A program made the translations under genes and the position numbers. Source: an uncultured Pseudoflavonifractor sp. (lineage in GTDB: Bacteria > Bacillota > Clostridia > Oscillospirales > Oscillospiraceae). From it: a stretch of DNA of 31,418 nt. Every line of letters starts with the position of its first letter. Positions within the stretch are counted from its first letter, which is position 1. The notes under the pieces are model-generated. The model was not told the DNA's origin. It did not search any database and worked only from the letters and a program-made list of their open reading frames with translations. Shown one piece after another: positions 1-9,400 of the stretch. The stretch covers positions 1 through 31,418 of the forward strand of contig CAJFTA010000025.1 in NCBI GenBank assembly GCA_904419835.1, written 5' to 3'.

Positions 1-30
1 GGCCGTCTGTTTTGCAATTTGCATCGGGAA

Positions 31-633
31 TCACATCTCCCGCCGGCCCTCCAGAGCCCGCATGAGGGTGGCGTCGTCGGCGAACTCCAGATGGCTGCCC
101 ACCGGGATGCCGTAGGCAAGGCGGGTGACCTTCACCTGGAAGGGCTTGAGGAGCCGGGAGAGGTACATGGCGGTGGCCTCGCCCTCGGTGTCCGGGTTGG
201 TGGCCATGATGACCTCCTTTACCTCGCCGCTCCCCACCCGCTCCACCAGAGATTTGATGTGCAGGTCGTCGGGCCCCACGTGGTTCATGGGGGAGATGAC
301 CCCGTGGAGCACGTGGTAGAGGCCGTTGTACTCCCGGCTGCGCTCCATGGCGATGACGTCCTTGGGGTCGGCCACCACGCACACCGTGGACCGGTCCCGC
401 TTGGGGCTCTGGCAGATGGGGCAGGGCCCCTCTCCCTCGGTCAGGTTCTGGCACACGGGGCAGAAGGAGATGGCCCGCTTGGCGTCGGTAATGGCCTGGG
501 CGAAGGCGGCGGCGTCCTCGTCGGGCAGGGAGAGCACATAAAAGGCCAGCCGCTGGGCGCTCTTGTGGCCGATGCCGGGCAGCTTGTGGAACTGCTCCAC
601 CAGCTTCTCCAGGGCGGGGGGAAAGTACTGCAT
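31..633 (-). CDS. recR: Recombination mediator protein RecR
   Basis: RecR works with RecO (and RecF) to load RecA on gapped or single-stranded DNA during recombinational repair. The 200-residue length is normal for the family. The N-terminal helix-hairpin-helix region reads KLPGIGHKSAQRLAF (residues 17-31). The zinc finger uses Cys58, Cys61, Cys71 and Cys74. A Toprim domain follows (VCVVADPKD, then the NGLYHVLHG and NPDTEGEATA motifs). The ATG start is preceded by GGAGG seven bases upstream. It lies 25 bases downstream of rpe on the same strand, so the two may be co-transcribed. In Firmicutes recR often follows ybaB; that partner is not in this window. Confidence 0.97.
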   Translation of the reverse strand: MQYFPPALEKLVEQFHKLPGIGHKSAQRLAFYVLSLPDEDAAAFAQAITDAKRAISFCPVCQNLTEGEGPCPICQSPKRDRSTVCVVADPKDVIAMERSREYNGLYHVLHGVISPMNHVGPDDLHIKSLVERVGSGEVKEVIMATNPDTEGEATAMYLSRLLKPFQVKVTRLAYGIPVGSHLEFADDATLMRALEGRREM

Positions 634-658
634 GGAAAATCCTCCAGAATGTTTGAAA

Positions 659-1315
659 TCAGACGCCGGCGGCGCGCAGGGCCTCCACGGCGGCGGCGGG
701 GTCGGGCTTGCCGAATACGGCGGAACCGGCCACCAGCACGTTGGCGCCCGCCTTCATCACCAGCGGGGCGGTGGCGGGGTCAATGCCGCCGTCCACCTCC
801 AGGTCGCAGTCGGGGCAGTACTGGTTGATGTAGCCCCGGATGGCCTCGATCTTGGGCAGCATATCGGACATGAAGGCCTGGCCGCCGAAGCCGGGCTCCA
901 CCGTCATCACCAGAATCAGGTCCAGGCCCCGCTTCAGATAGGGGATCACCGCCTCAGCGCCGGTGATGGGGCGCAGGACGATGCCCTTCTTCACACCGTT
1001 TTCCTCCATCTTGTCCAGCGCCCGGTGGATAGCAGGGGGCAGGTCGGCCTCCAGATGGACGGAGAGCAGGTCTGCCCCCGCCTTGGCAAAGGCGCCAATA
1101 TACCGCTCCGGCTTTTCAATCATCAGGTGTACGTCCAGAAACTTGTCGGTGCAGGCGCGCAGGGACTTGACCACCGGCACGCCGATGGTAATGTTGGGGA
1201 CAAACATGCCGTCCATCACGTCCACATGGAGCCAGTCGGCGTTGGGGACCCGCTCAATGTCCCGCTGAAGATTGGCAAAATCCGCTGAGAGCAGCGAGGG
1301 CGCAATTTTAATCAT
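659..1315 (-). CDS. rpe: Ribulose-phosphate 3-epimerase
   Basis: Interconverts D-ribulose 5-phosphate and D-xylulose 5-phosphate in the pentose phosphate pathway, in the cytosol. The 218-residue TIM barrel is complete. It opens with the family signature IAPSLLSADFANL. Metal-binding residues are visible as His30 and Asp32 (WLHVDVMDG), His63 (LDVHLMIEKPE) and the late Asp in EVDGGI. The phosphate-binding end GANVLVAGSAVFG is intact. An ATG start follows a GGAGG site seven bases upstream. recR follows closely on the same strand. No strong promoter was recognised upstream of it. Confidence 0.97.
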   Translation of the reverse strand: MIKIAPSLLSADFANLQRDIERVPNADWLHVDVMDGMFVPNITIGVPVVKSLRACTDKFLDVHLMIEKPERYIGAFAKAGADLLSVHLEADLPPAIHRALDKMEENGVKKGIVLRPITGAEAVIPYLKRGLDLILVMTVEPGFGGQAFMSDMLPKIEAIRGYINQYCPDCDLEVDGGIDPATAPLVMKAGANVLVAGSAVFGKPDPAAAVEALRAAGV

Positions 1316-1511
1316 ACTTAAACCTCCGCTTTAACAGAAATTGAAAAATTTCCTGTATGATACATTCAGCGCGGCAGAGCCCTGCGCCGCACCGGGGGCC
1401 GGTCCGGCACATAGGATGGCACAGCGGAATCGCTCCCGGCCGGCGGCGGCGCTCCCCCGCTCTGCTCCCACGGCCCGGCGGTCCGGCCGGGGGAACAACC
1501 GCTTTCAGATA

Positions 1512-1542
1512 GCCGTCCGGCGGGCTCTGCCCGCCGGACGGC
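1512..1542 (-). terminator. Perfect GC-rich hairpin downstream of ilvA
   Basis: Fourteen-base arms (1512-1525 and 1529-1542) pair perfectly around a TCT loop, 14 bases past the ilvA stop codon. No T-run follows on the minus strand, so it is a poor match to a classical intrinsic terminator. It may act with another factor or protect the 3' end. The rest of the 1316-1556 gap is GC-rich and shows no gene. Confidence 0.5.
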
Positions 1543-1556
1543 AGCAGAATTGGGGG

Positions 1557-2777
1557 TTAGTCGTAGAAGTCGCCGGTGCTGACCTCCCGGGCGTCGTATC
1601 CGGCGGCGCGCATGGCGGTGAGGATGGTCCGCTTGTGGGTGTGGCCGAAGGCCTCCAGGGTCACCCGCAGCTCCACGCCGCTCTGGCGGTTGATGTTGAC
1701 GAACTGGTTGTGCTCCAGCTTGATGATGTTGCCGTTCTCCCGGGAGATGATCTCGGCCACCCGGAGCAGCTCGCCGGGCCGGTCGGGCAGCTGGACGGAG
1801 AAGGTGAACACCCGGCCCCGGTTGATAAGGCCGTGCTGCACCAGGCTGGCCACGGTGATCACGTCCATGTTGCCGCCGGAGAGCACGCTCACCACGTTCT
1901 TGCCCTTGCAGTCCAGGTGGCTGAGGGCGGCGATGGGCAGCAGACCCGCGTTCTCCACGATCATCTTGTGCTTTTCGATCATGTCCAGGAAGGCGTCCAC
2001 CAGCTCGGCGTCGTCAATGGTGATGATGTCGTCAATATTCTGCTGGATATAGGGGAAAATGAGATCGCCGGGGGTTTTCACGGCCACGCCGTCGGCGATG
2101 GTCTCCACGCGGTCCAGCGTGACGATATGGCCCGCCTCCACGCTGGCCTTCATGGACGCGGCGCCGGTGGGCTCCACGCCGATGACCTTCACATTGGGGT
2201 TGAGCAGCTTGGCCAGGGTGGACACGCCCGCCGCCAGGCCGCCGCCGCCGATGGGCACCAGAATCACGTCCACGTCGGGCAGGCTCTGGAAAATCTCATA
2301 GGCAATGGTGCCCTGGCCGGTGGCAACCGCCAGGTCGTTGAAGGGCGGCACGTAGGTCAGGCCCCGCTCCTCCACCAGCTTCTGGGCCAGAGCGGCGGCG
2401 TCGTCAAAGGTCTCGCCGTGGAGCACCACCTCAGCGCCGTAGTCCTTGGTGTTGTTTACCTTTACCAGGGGCGTGGTGGTGGGCATGACGATGGTGGCCC
2501 TGACGCCCGCGGCCTGGGCCGCATAGGCCACGCCCTGAGCGTGGTTGCCCGCCGAGGCGGTGACCAGACCTCTGGCCTTCTCCTCCTCGGACAGGGTGGA
2601 CAGCTTGAAGTAGGCGCCGCGGATCTTGTATGCGCCGGTGACCTGCATATTCTCCGGCTTCAGGTACACATTGTTGCCCGAGGACTTGGAGAGGGCCGTG
2701 CTGGGGACAAGCCCCGTGTTGGTGATGACGCCCGAGAGCACGCTGCGGGCGGCCTTGAAATCTTCCAATGTCATCAT
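1557..2777 (-). CDS. ilvA: Threonine ammonia-lyase (threonine deaminase) with ACT domain
   Basis: PLP enzyme that deaminates threonine to 2-oxobutanoate, the entry to isoleucine synthesis; some single-ACT members are catabolic. The 406-residue protein has the PLP lysine at about Lys51 (TGAYKIRGA), the SAGNHAQGVA substrate loop and the Gly-rich phosphate cup PIGGGGLAAG. A C-terminal ACT-like domain (about residues 325-406, VQLPDRPGELLRVAEII) suggests allosteric control. The start is the first of two adjacent ATGs, with AAAGGGG eight bases upstream. A near-consensus promoter lies at 2842-2870. It is far from the ilvBNC operon at 19646-23072 but would supply that pathway. Confidence 0.95.
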   Translation of the reverse strand: MMTLEDFKAARSVLSGVITNTGLVPSTALSKSSGNNVYLKPENMQVTGAYKIRGAYFKLSTLSEEEKARGLVTASAGNHAQGVAYAAQAAGVRATIVMPTTTPLVKVNNTKDYGAEVVLHGETFDDAAALAQKLVEERGLTYVPPFNDLAVATGQGTIAYEIFQSLPDVDVILVPIGGGGLAAGVSTLAKLLNPNVKVIGVEPTGAASMKASVEAGHIVTLDRVETIADGVAVKTPGDLIFPYIQQNIDDIITIDDAELVDAFLDMIEKHKMIVENAGLLPIAALSHLDCKGKNVVSVLSGGNMDVITVASLVQHGLINRGRVFTFSVQLPDRPGELLRVAEIISRENGNIIKLEHNQFVNINRQSGVELRVTLEAFGHTHKRTILTAMRAAGYDAREVSTGDFYD

Positions 2778-2841
2778 GGTGAAAACCCCTTTACTGGGGA
2801 TCGGCCGGTCCGGTCATCCCTGCTGAATATAGTTGGTTATT

Positions 2842-2870
2842 ATTTTAATGAATTTAAGTGCTAAAGTCAA
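2842..2870 (-). promoter_or_regulatory. Sigma-A type promoter of ilvA
   Basis: On the minus strand TTGACT (2870-2865) and TAAAAT (2847-2842) are separated by exactly 17 bases, about 65 bases upstream of the ilvA start. Its -35 box is only seven bases from the -35 box of the divergent xpaC-telA promoter. Confidence 0.75.
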
Positions 2871-2877
2871 CGTGTTC

Positions 2878-2906
2878 TTGACACCCCCCCAATAGGGGGG
2901 TACAAT
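2878..2906 (+). promoter_or_regulatory. Sigma-A promoter of the xpaC-telA-TPM operon with palindromic spacer
   Basis: Consensus TTGACA (2878-2883) and TACAAT (2901-2906) are separated by exactly 17 bases. The spacer is almost entirely a G/C-run palindrome: six C (2885-2890), AATA, six G (2895-2900). Such C-run/G-run sites resemble operators of the CsoR/RcnR/FrmR family of metal, formaldehyde or sulfide sensors. That assignment is inference. A protein bound here would block RNA polymerase directly. Confidence 0.8.
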
Positions 2907-2975
2907 AAACTGGTACTGGAATACCCACCGGCCCCAGGCCGGGCAGCGCCCTGCGTTCAGGGCATGGAGGAAGCT

Positions 2976-3713
2976 ATGACAAAAAAAGTAAAGCGTTCCG
3001 TGGTACCCTTTTATCTGGTGGCCGCCCTGTGGCTGGCGTGGGCACTGCTCCTGCCGCTCTACCGTCCTCTGGATTACATCCTGGCCGCAGTGGTATCGGT
3101 CATCGTCTTTATTGTGGGCAAGGCCATCTGGCCCGACAAGGCATATCAGATTGCCGACCCGGAGAGGGAGAAGGAACCGGAGAAAAAGCCGGAGAAGAAG
3201 GAGCAACCCAAGGCGGAGAAGGCCCAGCCCGATCCCCAGCCCCAAAAAGAGGAGAAGAAGTCCACCGGTGACCCGGAGCTGGACAATCTGCTCAAGCAGC
3301 GGGACATGGCCCTTTCCGAGATGCGCCGCCTCAACGACTCCATCGAGGACGAGAAGCTCTCCGCCCAGATTGACCATCTGGAGGCCACCACCAGAAAGAT
3401 TTTTGACCTGGTGGCGGAGAAGCCGGCCAAGAAGAGCCAGATCAGCCGCTTCATGAACTACTACCTGCCCACCACCCTGAAGCTGCTCAACGCCTACGAC
3501 CGGATGGACGCCGCCGGGGTGTCGGGCACCAATATCGACGGAACGATGGGCAAAATTGAACAGATGATGGACACGGTGGTGTCCGCCTTTGACCGCCAGC
3601 TGGACGCCCTCTTCGGGGACGAGGCGCTGGACATCTCCACTGATATTACCGTGCTGGAAAATCTGCTGGCCCAGGAGGGGCTGAGCGGGGACCAGATGAC
3701 GGCCCAGTCATAA
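2976..3713 (+). CDS. XpaC-like membrane protein (5-bromo-4-chloroindolyl phosphate hydrolysis family)
   Basis: A 245-residue protein of the XpaC/YceG-like family, named from a historical dye-hydrolysis phenotype; its real function is unknown. Two hydrophobic segments (about residues 10-30 and 33-50) anchor it. They are followed by a Lys/Glu/Pro-rich linker (about 60-95) and a cytosolic helical domain. The start used is the ATG at 2976, because GGAGG lies five bases before it; an ATG at 2964 overlaps that ribosome site. The gene is first in an operon with telA (22-base gap), a pairing common in Firmicutes and linked to membrane stress and toxic-anion tolerance. The operon has a strong promoter with a palindromic spacer. 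Confidence 0.85.
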   Translation: MTKKVKRSVVPFYLVAALWLAWALLLPLYRPLDYILAAVVSVIVFIVGKAIWPDKAYQIADPEREKEPEKKPEKKEQPKAEKAQPDPQPQKEEKKSTGDPELDNLLKQRDMALSEMRRLNDSIEDEKLSAQIDHLEATTRKIFDLVAEKPAKKSQISRFMNYYLPTTLKLLNAYDRMDAAGVSGTNIDGTMGKIEQMMDTVVSAFDRQLDALFGDEALDISTDITVLENLLAQEGLSGDQMTAQS

Positions 3714-3735
3714 ACGAGGAAAGGATGAAATTCCC

Positions 3736-4944
3736 ATGAGCGACAAGATTGATATGACCCCCGAGCTGACCCTGGATCCCACCGGCGCGGCCCAGGCCGC
3801 CCAGGCGGAGACCGCGCTCCGCACACCAGAGGCCCCCACCCTGACACTGGAGCCCACCCTGGGCGCCGAGGAGACCGCCGCCGCCCAGGCCCAGCGGGAC
3901 GCCAATGCGGTGAAGATTGACGAGAGCATGCTCACCGAGGCGGAGCGGAAGATGGTGGACGACTTCTCCCAGAAGATCGACATCACCGACTCTAATGTGG
4001 TCCTCCAGTACGGCGCCGCCGCCCAGAAGAACGTGGCCTCCTTCTCGGAGAACACGCTCAACTCGGTGCGCACCAAGGACCTGGGCGAGGTGGGCGAGGC
4101 TCTCAGCTCCCTGGTGGTCCAGCTCAAGGGCTTCAACGTGGAGGAGAAGAAGGGCATCATGGGCTTCTTCCAGCGCAAGCGCAACGAGCTGGAGGAGATG
4201 AAGGTTGCCTACTCCAAGGCTGAGACCAACGTGGACAAAATTGTCCAGATTCTGGAGGGACACCAGGTCACTCTGATGAAGGACATCGCCATGCTGGACC
4301 AGATGTACGATTTGAACACCAAGTACTACAAGGAGCTGACGATGTACATCATCGCCGGTAAAAAGAAGCTGCAGGCGGTCCGCACCGGCGAGCTGGAGGA
4401 GCTGCGCAAGAAGGCGGCCGCCACCGGCGCCCAGGAGGACGCCCAGGCATACAACGACCTGGCCAACATGTGCAACCGCTTTGAGAAGAAGATCCACGAC
4501 CTGGAGCTCACCCGCATGATCTCCATCCAGATGGGGCCCCAGACCCGGCTCATCCAGAACAACGACACCCTGATGCTGGAGAAGATCCAGTCCTCTCTGG
4601 TGAATACCATCCCGCTGTGGAAGAGCCAGATGGTGCTGGCCCTGGGCCTGGAGCACTCACGCCAGGCCACCGCCGCCCAGAGCGCGGTGACCAATATGAC
4701 CAATGAGCTGCTCCAGAAGAACGCGGATATGCTGAAGATGGGCACCATCGAGACGGCCAAGGAGGCCGAGCGCAGCGTGGTGGATATCCAGACCCTCCAG
4801 CACACCAACCAGCAGCTTATCTCCACCCTGGACGAGGTCATGAAGATCCAGCAGGAGGGCGCCCAGAAGCGCCGGGAGGCCGAGGTGGAGCTGGGCCGCA
4901 TCGAAGGCGAATTGAAGCAGAAGCTGCTGGAGCTGCGGGGCTGA
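3736..4944 (+). CDS. telA: Toxic anion resistance protein, TelA family
   Basis: A 402-residue soluble, largely helical protein of the TelA/KlaA family, associated with tellurite and other toxic-anion resistance; the molecular mechanism is not settled. The N-terminal 60 residues are Ala/Thr/Glu-rich and low complexity. Long amphipathic helices typical of the family follow, including NVASFSENTLNSVRTKDLGE (about 94-113) and the stretch around MGPQTRLIQNNDTLMLEKIQ. Its position between an XpaC-like protein and a TPM-domain protein supports the call. Start ATG 3736 has a GGAAAGGA-type ribosome site. The gene is complete with no sign of damage. Confidence 0.9.
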   Translation: MSDKIDMTPELTLDPTGAAQAAQAETALRTPEAPTLTLEPTLGAEETAAAQAQRDANAVKIDESMLTEAERKMVDDFSQKIDITDSNVVLQYGAAAQKNVASFSENTLNSVRTKDLGEVGEALSSLVVQLKGFNVEEKKGIMGFFQRKRNELEEMKVAYSKAETNVDKIVQILEGHQVTLMKDIAMLDQMYDLNTKYYKELTMYIIAGKKKLQAVRTGELEELRKKAAATGAQEDAQAYNDLANMCNRFEKKIHDLELTRMISIQMGPQTRLIQNNDTLMLEKIQSSLVNTIPLWKSQMVLALGLEHSRQATAAQSAVTNMTNELLQKNADMLKMGTIETAKEAERSVVDIQTLQHTNQQLISTLDEVMKIQQEGAQKRREAEVELGRIEGELKQKLLELRG

Positions 4945-5038
4945 AACAGAGCAGAGCAGAACGCGGGACGGGCCCCGTTCCGCAGAGCGACAGTGCTCAC
5001 GGCGGGCGCGGAAGCGGCCACCGGAGCGGAGGAGTGCA

Positions 5039-6175
5039 ATGAAGATTTTTCAGAAAACCGGCGTGGCGGTGCTGGTCATGTGCATCGCCATTGCCGCGGC
5101 GGTGGGCATTGGCTTGTGGCGCCAGCCTGTGGAGACGGTGGGCGGCCAGACCGGGGCCCTGGACACCGGGCTGGACACCGCCTATTACGCCAGATTCACA
5201 GATGATGGCGCGGATTTGCTGTCGGGCAGCGCGGAGGAGACCATCGCCCTCTACAATGCCAACTGGGACAACCGGTACAACAGCGTGGTGGGCGTGGTGA
5301 CCATGGAGTCCGTGCCCTCCGACGTGCAGACCTTGGACGACTTTGCCGACTACGCCTATCAGCTGGGCGCCGACCTGGGTGTGGGCGAGGGCGACGCGGT
5401 GCTGGTGATCTCAGTGGCGGACGACGGCTACTACCTGGCTACCGGCAACGACTTTGCCACCATGCTCTCCGACAGCCGGGTGGATTCCTTCCTGGAGGAG
5501 TACTTTGCCGGGGACTTTTATGCCGGCAGGTATGAGGCCGGTGTGCTCAGCCTGTACAGCGCCCTCAACGACCTCTATTACGCCAATTTCGGCGTGGGCA
5601 ACGACGCGCTGCCCGACGCCCCGTCCTATACCGGATACTATTACAGCTACAATTGGGTCTTCTGGGCGGTAGTCGGGCTGGTGGTGCTGGTGGCGATCCT
5701 CAGTGCGGTGGACCGCTCCCGGTACAACGCCTACCGCAGCCGGTATTACGGCGTGGCCGCGCCGCCCTATGTGTTCCGGCCCATCCTCTTCTGGCACCGG
5801 CCCGGCTCCTACTGGTACCGGCGGCACTGGCACCGCCCGCCGCCCCCTCCGCCGCCCAGAGGGCCCAGAGGCCCGGGCGGAGGCTTTGGCGGCCCCGGCC
5901 GTCCCGGCGGCGGCAGCCCGGGCGGCTTCGGCGGCGTGGGCAACCGAGGCCCCAGAGGGGGCGGCACCTTTGGCGGCCGTCCCTCCGGCGGCAGACCCGG
6001 CGGCTTCGGCGGCGGGGCCAGCAGAGGCGGCGGCTCCTTCCGGGGCGGCGGTTTCGGCGGTTCCCGCGGCGGAGGCAGCTTTGGCGGAAGCCGGGGCGGC
6101 TTCGGCGGTGGTTCCCGCGGGGGAGGCTCCTTCGGCGGCGGCCGGGGCGGCGGTTCCTTCGGCGGACGGCGGTAA
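5039..6175 (+). CDS. TPM-domain membrane protein with Arg/Gly-rich tail
   Basis: A 378-residue membrane protein. Helix 1 (residues 8-27) is followed by an extracytosolic TPM domain (about 60-190; VVTMESVPSD, LGVGEGDAVLVISVADDGYY, YFAGDFYAGRYEAGVL), then helix 2 (206-224) and a tail. The tail starts with aromatic/Arg residues and a seven-proline run, then about 105 residues of Gly, Arg, Ser and Phe (repeated GGSRGG, GGGSFGG). TPM domains occur in plant photosystem II repair and bacterial membrane-stress proteins; some have phosphatase activity in vitro. Gly-rich tails are common in bacterial members, but this one is unusually Arg-rich. Start ATG 5039 has GGAGG upstream. It is the last gene of the operon, before the terminator at 6220. 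Confidence 0.85.
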   Translation: MKIFQKTGVAVLVMCIAIAAAVGIGLWRQPVETVGGQTGALDTGLDTAYYARFTDDGADLLSGSAEETIALYNANWDNRYNSVVGVVTMESVPSDVQTLDDFADYAYQLGADLGVGEGDAVLVISVADDGYYLATGNDFATMLSDSRVDSFLEEYFAGDFYAGRYEAGVLSLYSALNDLYYANFGVGNDALPDAPSYTGYYYSYNWVFWAVVGLVVLVAILSAVDRSRYNAYRSRYYGVAAPPYVFRPILFWHRPGSYWYRRHWHRPPPPPPPRGPRGPGGGFGGPGRPGGGSPGGFGGVGNRGPRGGGTFGGRPSGGRPGGFGGGASRGGGSFRGGGFGGSRGGGSFGGSRGGFGGGSRGGGSFGGGRGGGSFGGRR

Positions 6176-6219
6176 GGCACGCGCCTGGATACACAAAATC
6201 TAAAAACAGACAATGGAAA

Positions 6220-6261
6220 GTCCCCTGTGCAGGCGCCCCGCCCGCACAGGGGACTCTTTTT
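6220..6261 (+). terminator. Intrinsic terminator of the xpaC-telA-TPM operon
   Basis: Eleven-base perfect arms GTCCCCTGTGC (6220-6230) and GCACAGGGGAC (6244-6254) are followed by TCTTTTT. This is a classical Rho-independent terminator 44 bases after the stop codon. Confidence 0.92.
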
Positions 6262-6272
6262 GCCGCATCTCC

Positions 6273-6300
6273 ATTACACAAGCTTTACACAAGCTTCACG
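6273..6300 (+). promoter_or_regulatory. Pho-box-like 11-base direct repeats upstream of the SLH phosphoesterase
   Basis: Three hexamers, ATTACA (6273-6278), TTTACA (6284-6289) and TTCACG (6295-6300), lie at exact 11-base steps. The two 5-base spacers are identical (CAAGC). Firmicutes PhoP boxes are TT(A/C/T)ACA repeats with 5-base gaps, so the site fits phosphate-starvation control of the phosphoesterase gene starting at 6472. The family assignment is inference. No clear -10 box could be fixed downstream. The rest of 6301-6471 shows nothing else. Confidence 0.5.
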
Positions 6301-6471
6301 GAAACTGCGTGGATCAATGAGGACGGCGGTGCTAAACTTTGTTTCTGCACAGAGGGGCGGCTTCTTCGGAAACCGCCTGGGCTTACAGCCCGCGCCGGGC
6401 GCCTGCCGTTACAGAGAAGAGCGCCGGATACCGGGGCTGTAAAGTTCAATCTCAACAGAAGGAGAATCCAG

Positions 6472-9400
6472 ATGAACTTGTGTGTGAAGCGGATTGGTTC
6501 TCTTGCTCTGGCGCTGCTGCTGGCGGCCCAGACGTTGGGAACAGCGCCGGCATCTGCTGTGGATGCGGCGGAAGAGGCCGGGGAACAGCCCCGGGTAGTG
6601 GCCGACTGGAAGTTTGGCCGGGACTATACCACCGGCAGCATTGCCGACGGCAGTCTAATCATCGAGGATCAGAGCGGCAACGAGAACGACCTGAAAATGC
6701 AGACCTACGGCCAGGGAAACTGGGAGGACTACCTCTCCTTCTCTGACGACAGCATGACCGGCCAGGGCGGCAGCATGGTCTTTGACGGCGACACCAGCTC
6801 CAAGACCGGCGCCGACTTCATCACCGTGGACGGCGCGGCCATCAACAGCGAGGAGTTCACCGACGGATACACCATGGAGTTCCTCTACTACTTCCCCGAG
6901 GACTGGACCGCGGCTGACCAGTGGATGAGCCTGATCGGCCGTCAGGGCGCGGGCGGCGGCAACCCGGAGGGGGAGCAGGGCACCATGTACGCCTCCATCT
7001 CCAACTGCAAGGAGATCCAGTTCATCACCGGCAACGCCGAGGGCAGCCACACCATGTCCTCCGCGGCCTGGTCTGTGTCCATGGACGAAGGCGGCGTGTG
7101 GTACCACATCGCCATCGTCTCCGACGGCCACGAGATCGCCACCTATGTCAACGGCTGCGAGGCCTTCCGGGACTATGTGTCCGACGAGATGGTGGGCATG
7201 TACGCCGACCCGGCGGACGGCCGGTTCCGGGTGGGCTCCTCCTGGTGGGACGGCCTGGACAAGTTCCTCCAGGGCAGCATTCAGGAGATCCGCATCTCCG
7301 GCGCGCCGCTGGAAAGGGAGCAGTGGCTTGTCCCCAATCCCGAGGATTATGTGGAAAACTTCGGCAGCAACGAGACCTATACCCTGCGCAATGAGGACAA
7401 CTACAATATCGTCCTGATCCCCGACACCCAGAACACGGTGGAATTCCGCCCCGACGTGATGAACGCCGCCATTGACGGCCTCATCGACAGCGCCGACGAG
7501 CTGAACGTGGCCGGCGTCATCCACCTGGGCGACGTGGTGGACGACAACAACGACGACGCCCAGTATGTCGGCGCCCGGGATGCCTTCTACCGCCTGCCCG
7601 ACGCGGGCATCAAGTTCCTGATTCAGATGGGCAACCACGACGGCTGGAGCAGCGGCATCCACAACTATTACAACAGCTTCTCCGGCAAGAGCACCGCCTG
7701 GACCCGCCGCACCGGCTGGTACCTGACCCAGTCTCCCAACGGCGACGGCAACAGCTCCTATATGTTCCTGCGGGCGGGCAGCTACAACTACCTGGTTATC
7801 TCCCTGTCCTGCACGGGCAGCGGCTCAGGCGCCAACAACAACACCGGCTGGGACAGCGCCGACGAGGCCTGGCTCCGCTCGGTGCTGGAGGAGTACCCCA
7901 ACTGCCCCACCATCGTCACCACCCACGACCTGCAGAACTGCTCCGACACCCAGCCCAGCGCCATCAAGCTCAGTAGCCGGGGCACCCAGCTGTGGAATAT
8001 CGTCAAGGACTATGACCAGGTCTTTATGCTGGTGGGCGGTCACAGCCACGGCTCCGGCGTGGAGGAGCTGACCAATACCAGCGGCAAGCAGGTCATCTCC
8101 ATCCTCACCGACCTGCAGTTCTCCTACAACGGCGGCAACGGCTGGTTCCGCTACCTGGAGTTTGACGAGAGCGCGGACAAGATCTACTACTCCCTCTACT
8201 CCCCCTACGCCGCCTCTCTGGACGAGAGCGAGAAGAGCTTCTTTGATGTGAACTTCCTCACCGGCCCGGGCAACCAGGGCGAGATCAGCATTGACTTCGA
8301 CCAGCGCTTTGCCGGCATGGCCCGGGAGGAACAGGAGACCCAGACCGAGGGCAAGTGGATGACCGGCGAGTACCACACCCACACCGGCCAGTCCAAGGAC
8401 GCCACCTCCGCCTTTATGTCCCTGACCAATGTGCTGGCCGCCGCCTTCCGCAACGACGAGGTGCTCCAGGACGAGGCCAACAGCGCCGCCCGCTTTGACA
8501 ACATCCGGTACGGCGACGCCTTTGACTTCCTGGGCCTGGCCGACCACCTGCGCCAGTCCTACAACGGCGTGGACGGCCAGGGCAACGGCCAGTACAACAC
8601 CGCCTTCTATGTGGCGGTGCAGACCCAGATCCGGGAGCTGGAAAAGCTGCAGGTCAAGGGCGAATACACCGACAAGCTGCTCAATACCGGCTTTGAATGG
8701 GATATGCCCGGCCTGGACCACGCCAGCGTGGGCGTGCTGGATGAGAACGGGGAGGCCTCCGTCTCCGGCATCCACGCCTTTGAGTGGCTGTACGCCAGCC
8801 AGGGCTCCGGCGACGACCCCACCAGCCTCTTTACCCTGGATGAAAAGTCCGACGACATGGACGAGCAGGCGGTCTACGGCGACCGCCAGCACGACGGACA
8901 GGCGGAGACCGCCTATGACGCGGTGGCCTGGCTGGAGGAGAACTACCCCGGCAGCTACGCCCTGCCCAACCACCCCTCCCGCCACAACGGCGGCAGCGGC
9001 GAGGTGACCATTGAGAACCTGCGCCGCCTCAACGACGCCGCCCCCAGCGTGGTCTTCGGCTTTGAGGGCATGCCGGGCAACCAGATGTCGGGCAGCGGCC
9101 GCTGTGAGCTGCCCGCCGATGCCATCCGCAACGGCGCCGACGAGATGATCTCCATTACCGGCGGCGTGTGGGACGCCCTGCTCTCCGAGGGCCGCAGGTT
9201 CTACAACTTCGCCAACTCCGACTTCCACTTCAAGGTCAGCGCCGACGAGCAGTACTCCAGCGGCTACTGGGCCAGCGAGTACTCCGCCAACCAGGTGTGG
9301 GTGGAACCCGGCGACGACGGGCAGTTCACCTTCTCCGACGTGGTGGAGGGGATGCGCTCCGGCAACGCCTATTCCGTGTACGGCAACCTGATCTCCGACC

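Noticed and set aside
19..828. Long plus-strand open frames across recR, rpe and ilvA (to about 2864)
   Set aside because: They are antisense shadows of GC-rich genes with clear family motifs on the minus strand, and have no family-like sequence of their own.
5653..6471. Upstream extension of the large plus-strand frame before 6472
   Set aside because: It runs through the TPM gene in another frame and across a terminator. The ribosome site and signal peptide fix the start at 6472.
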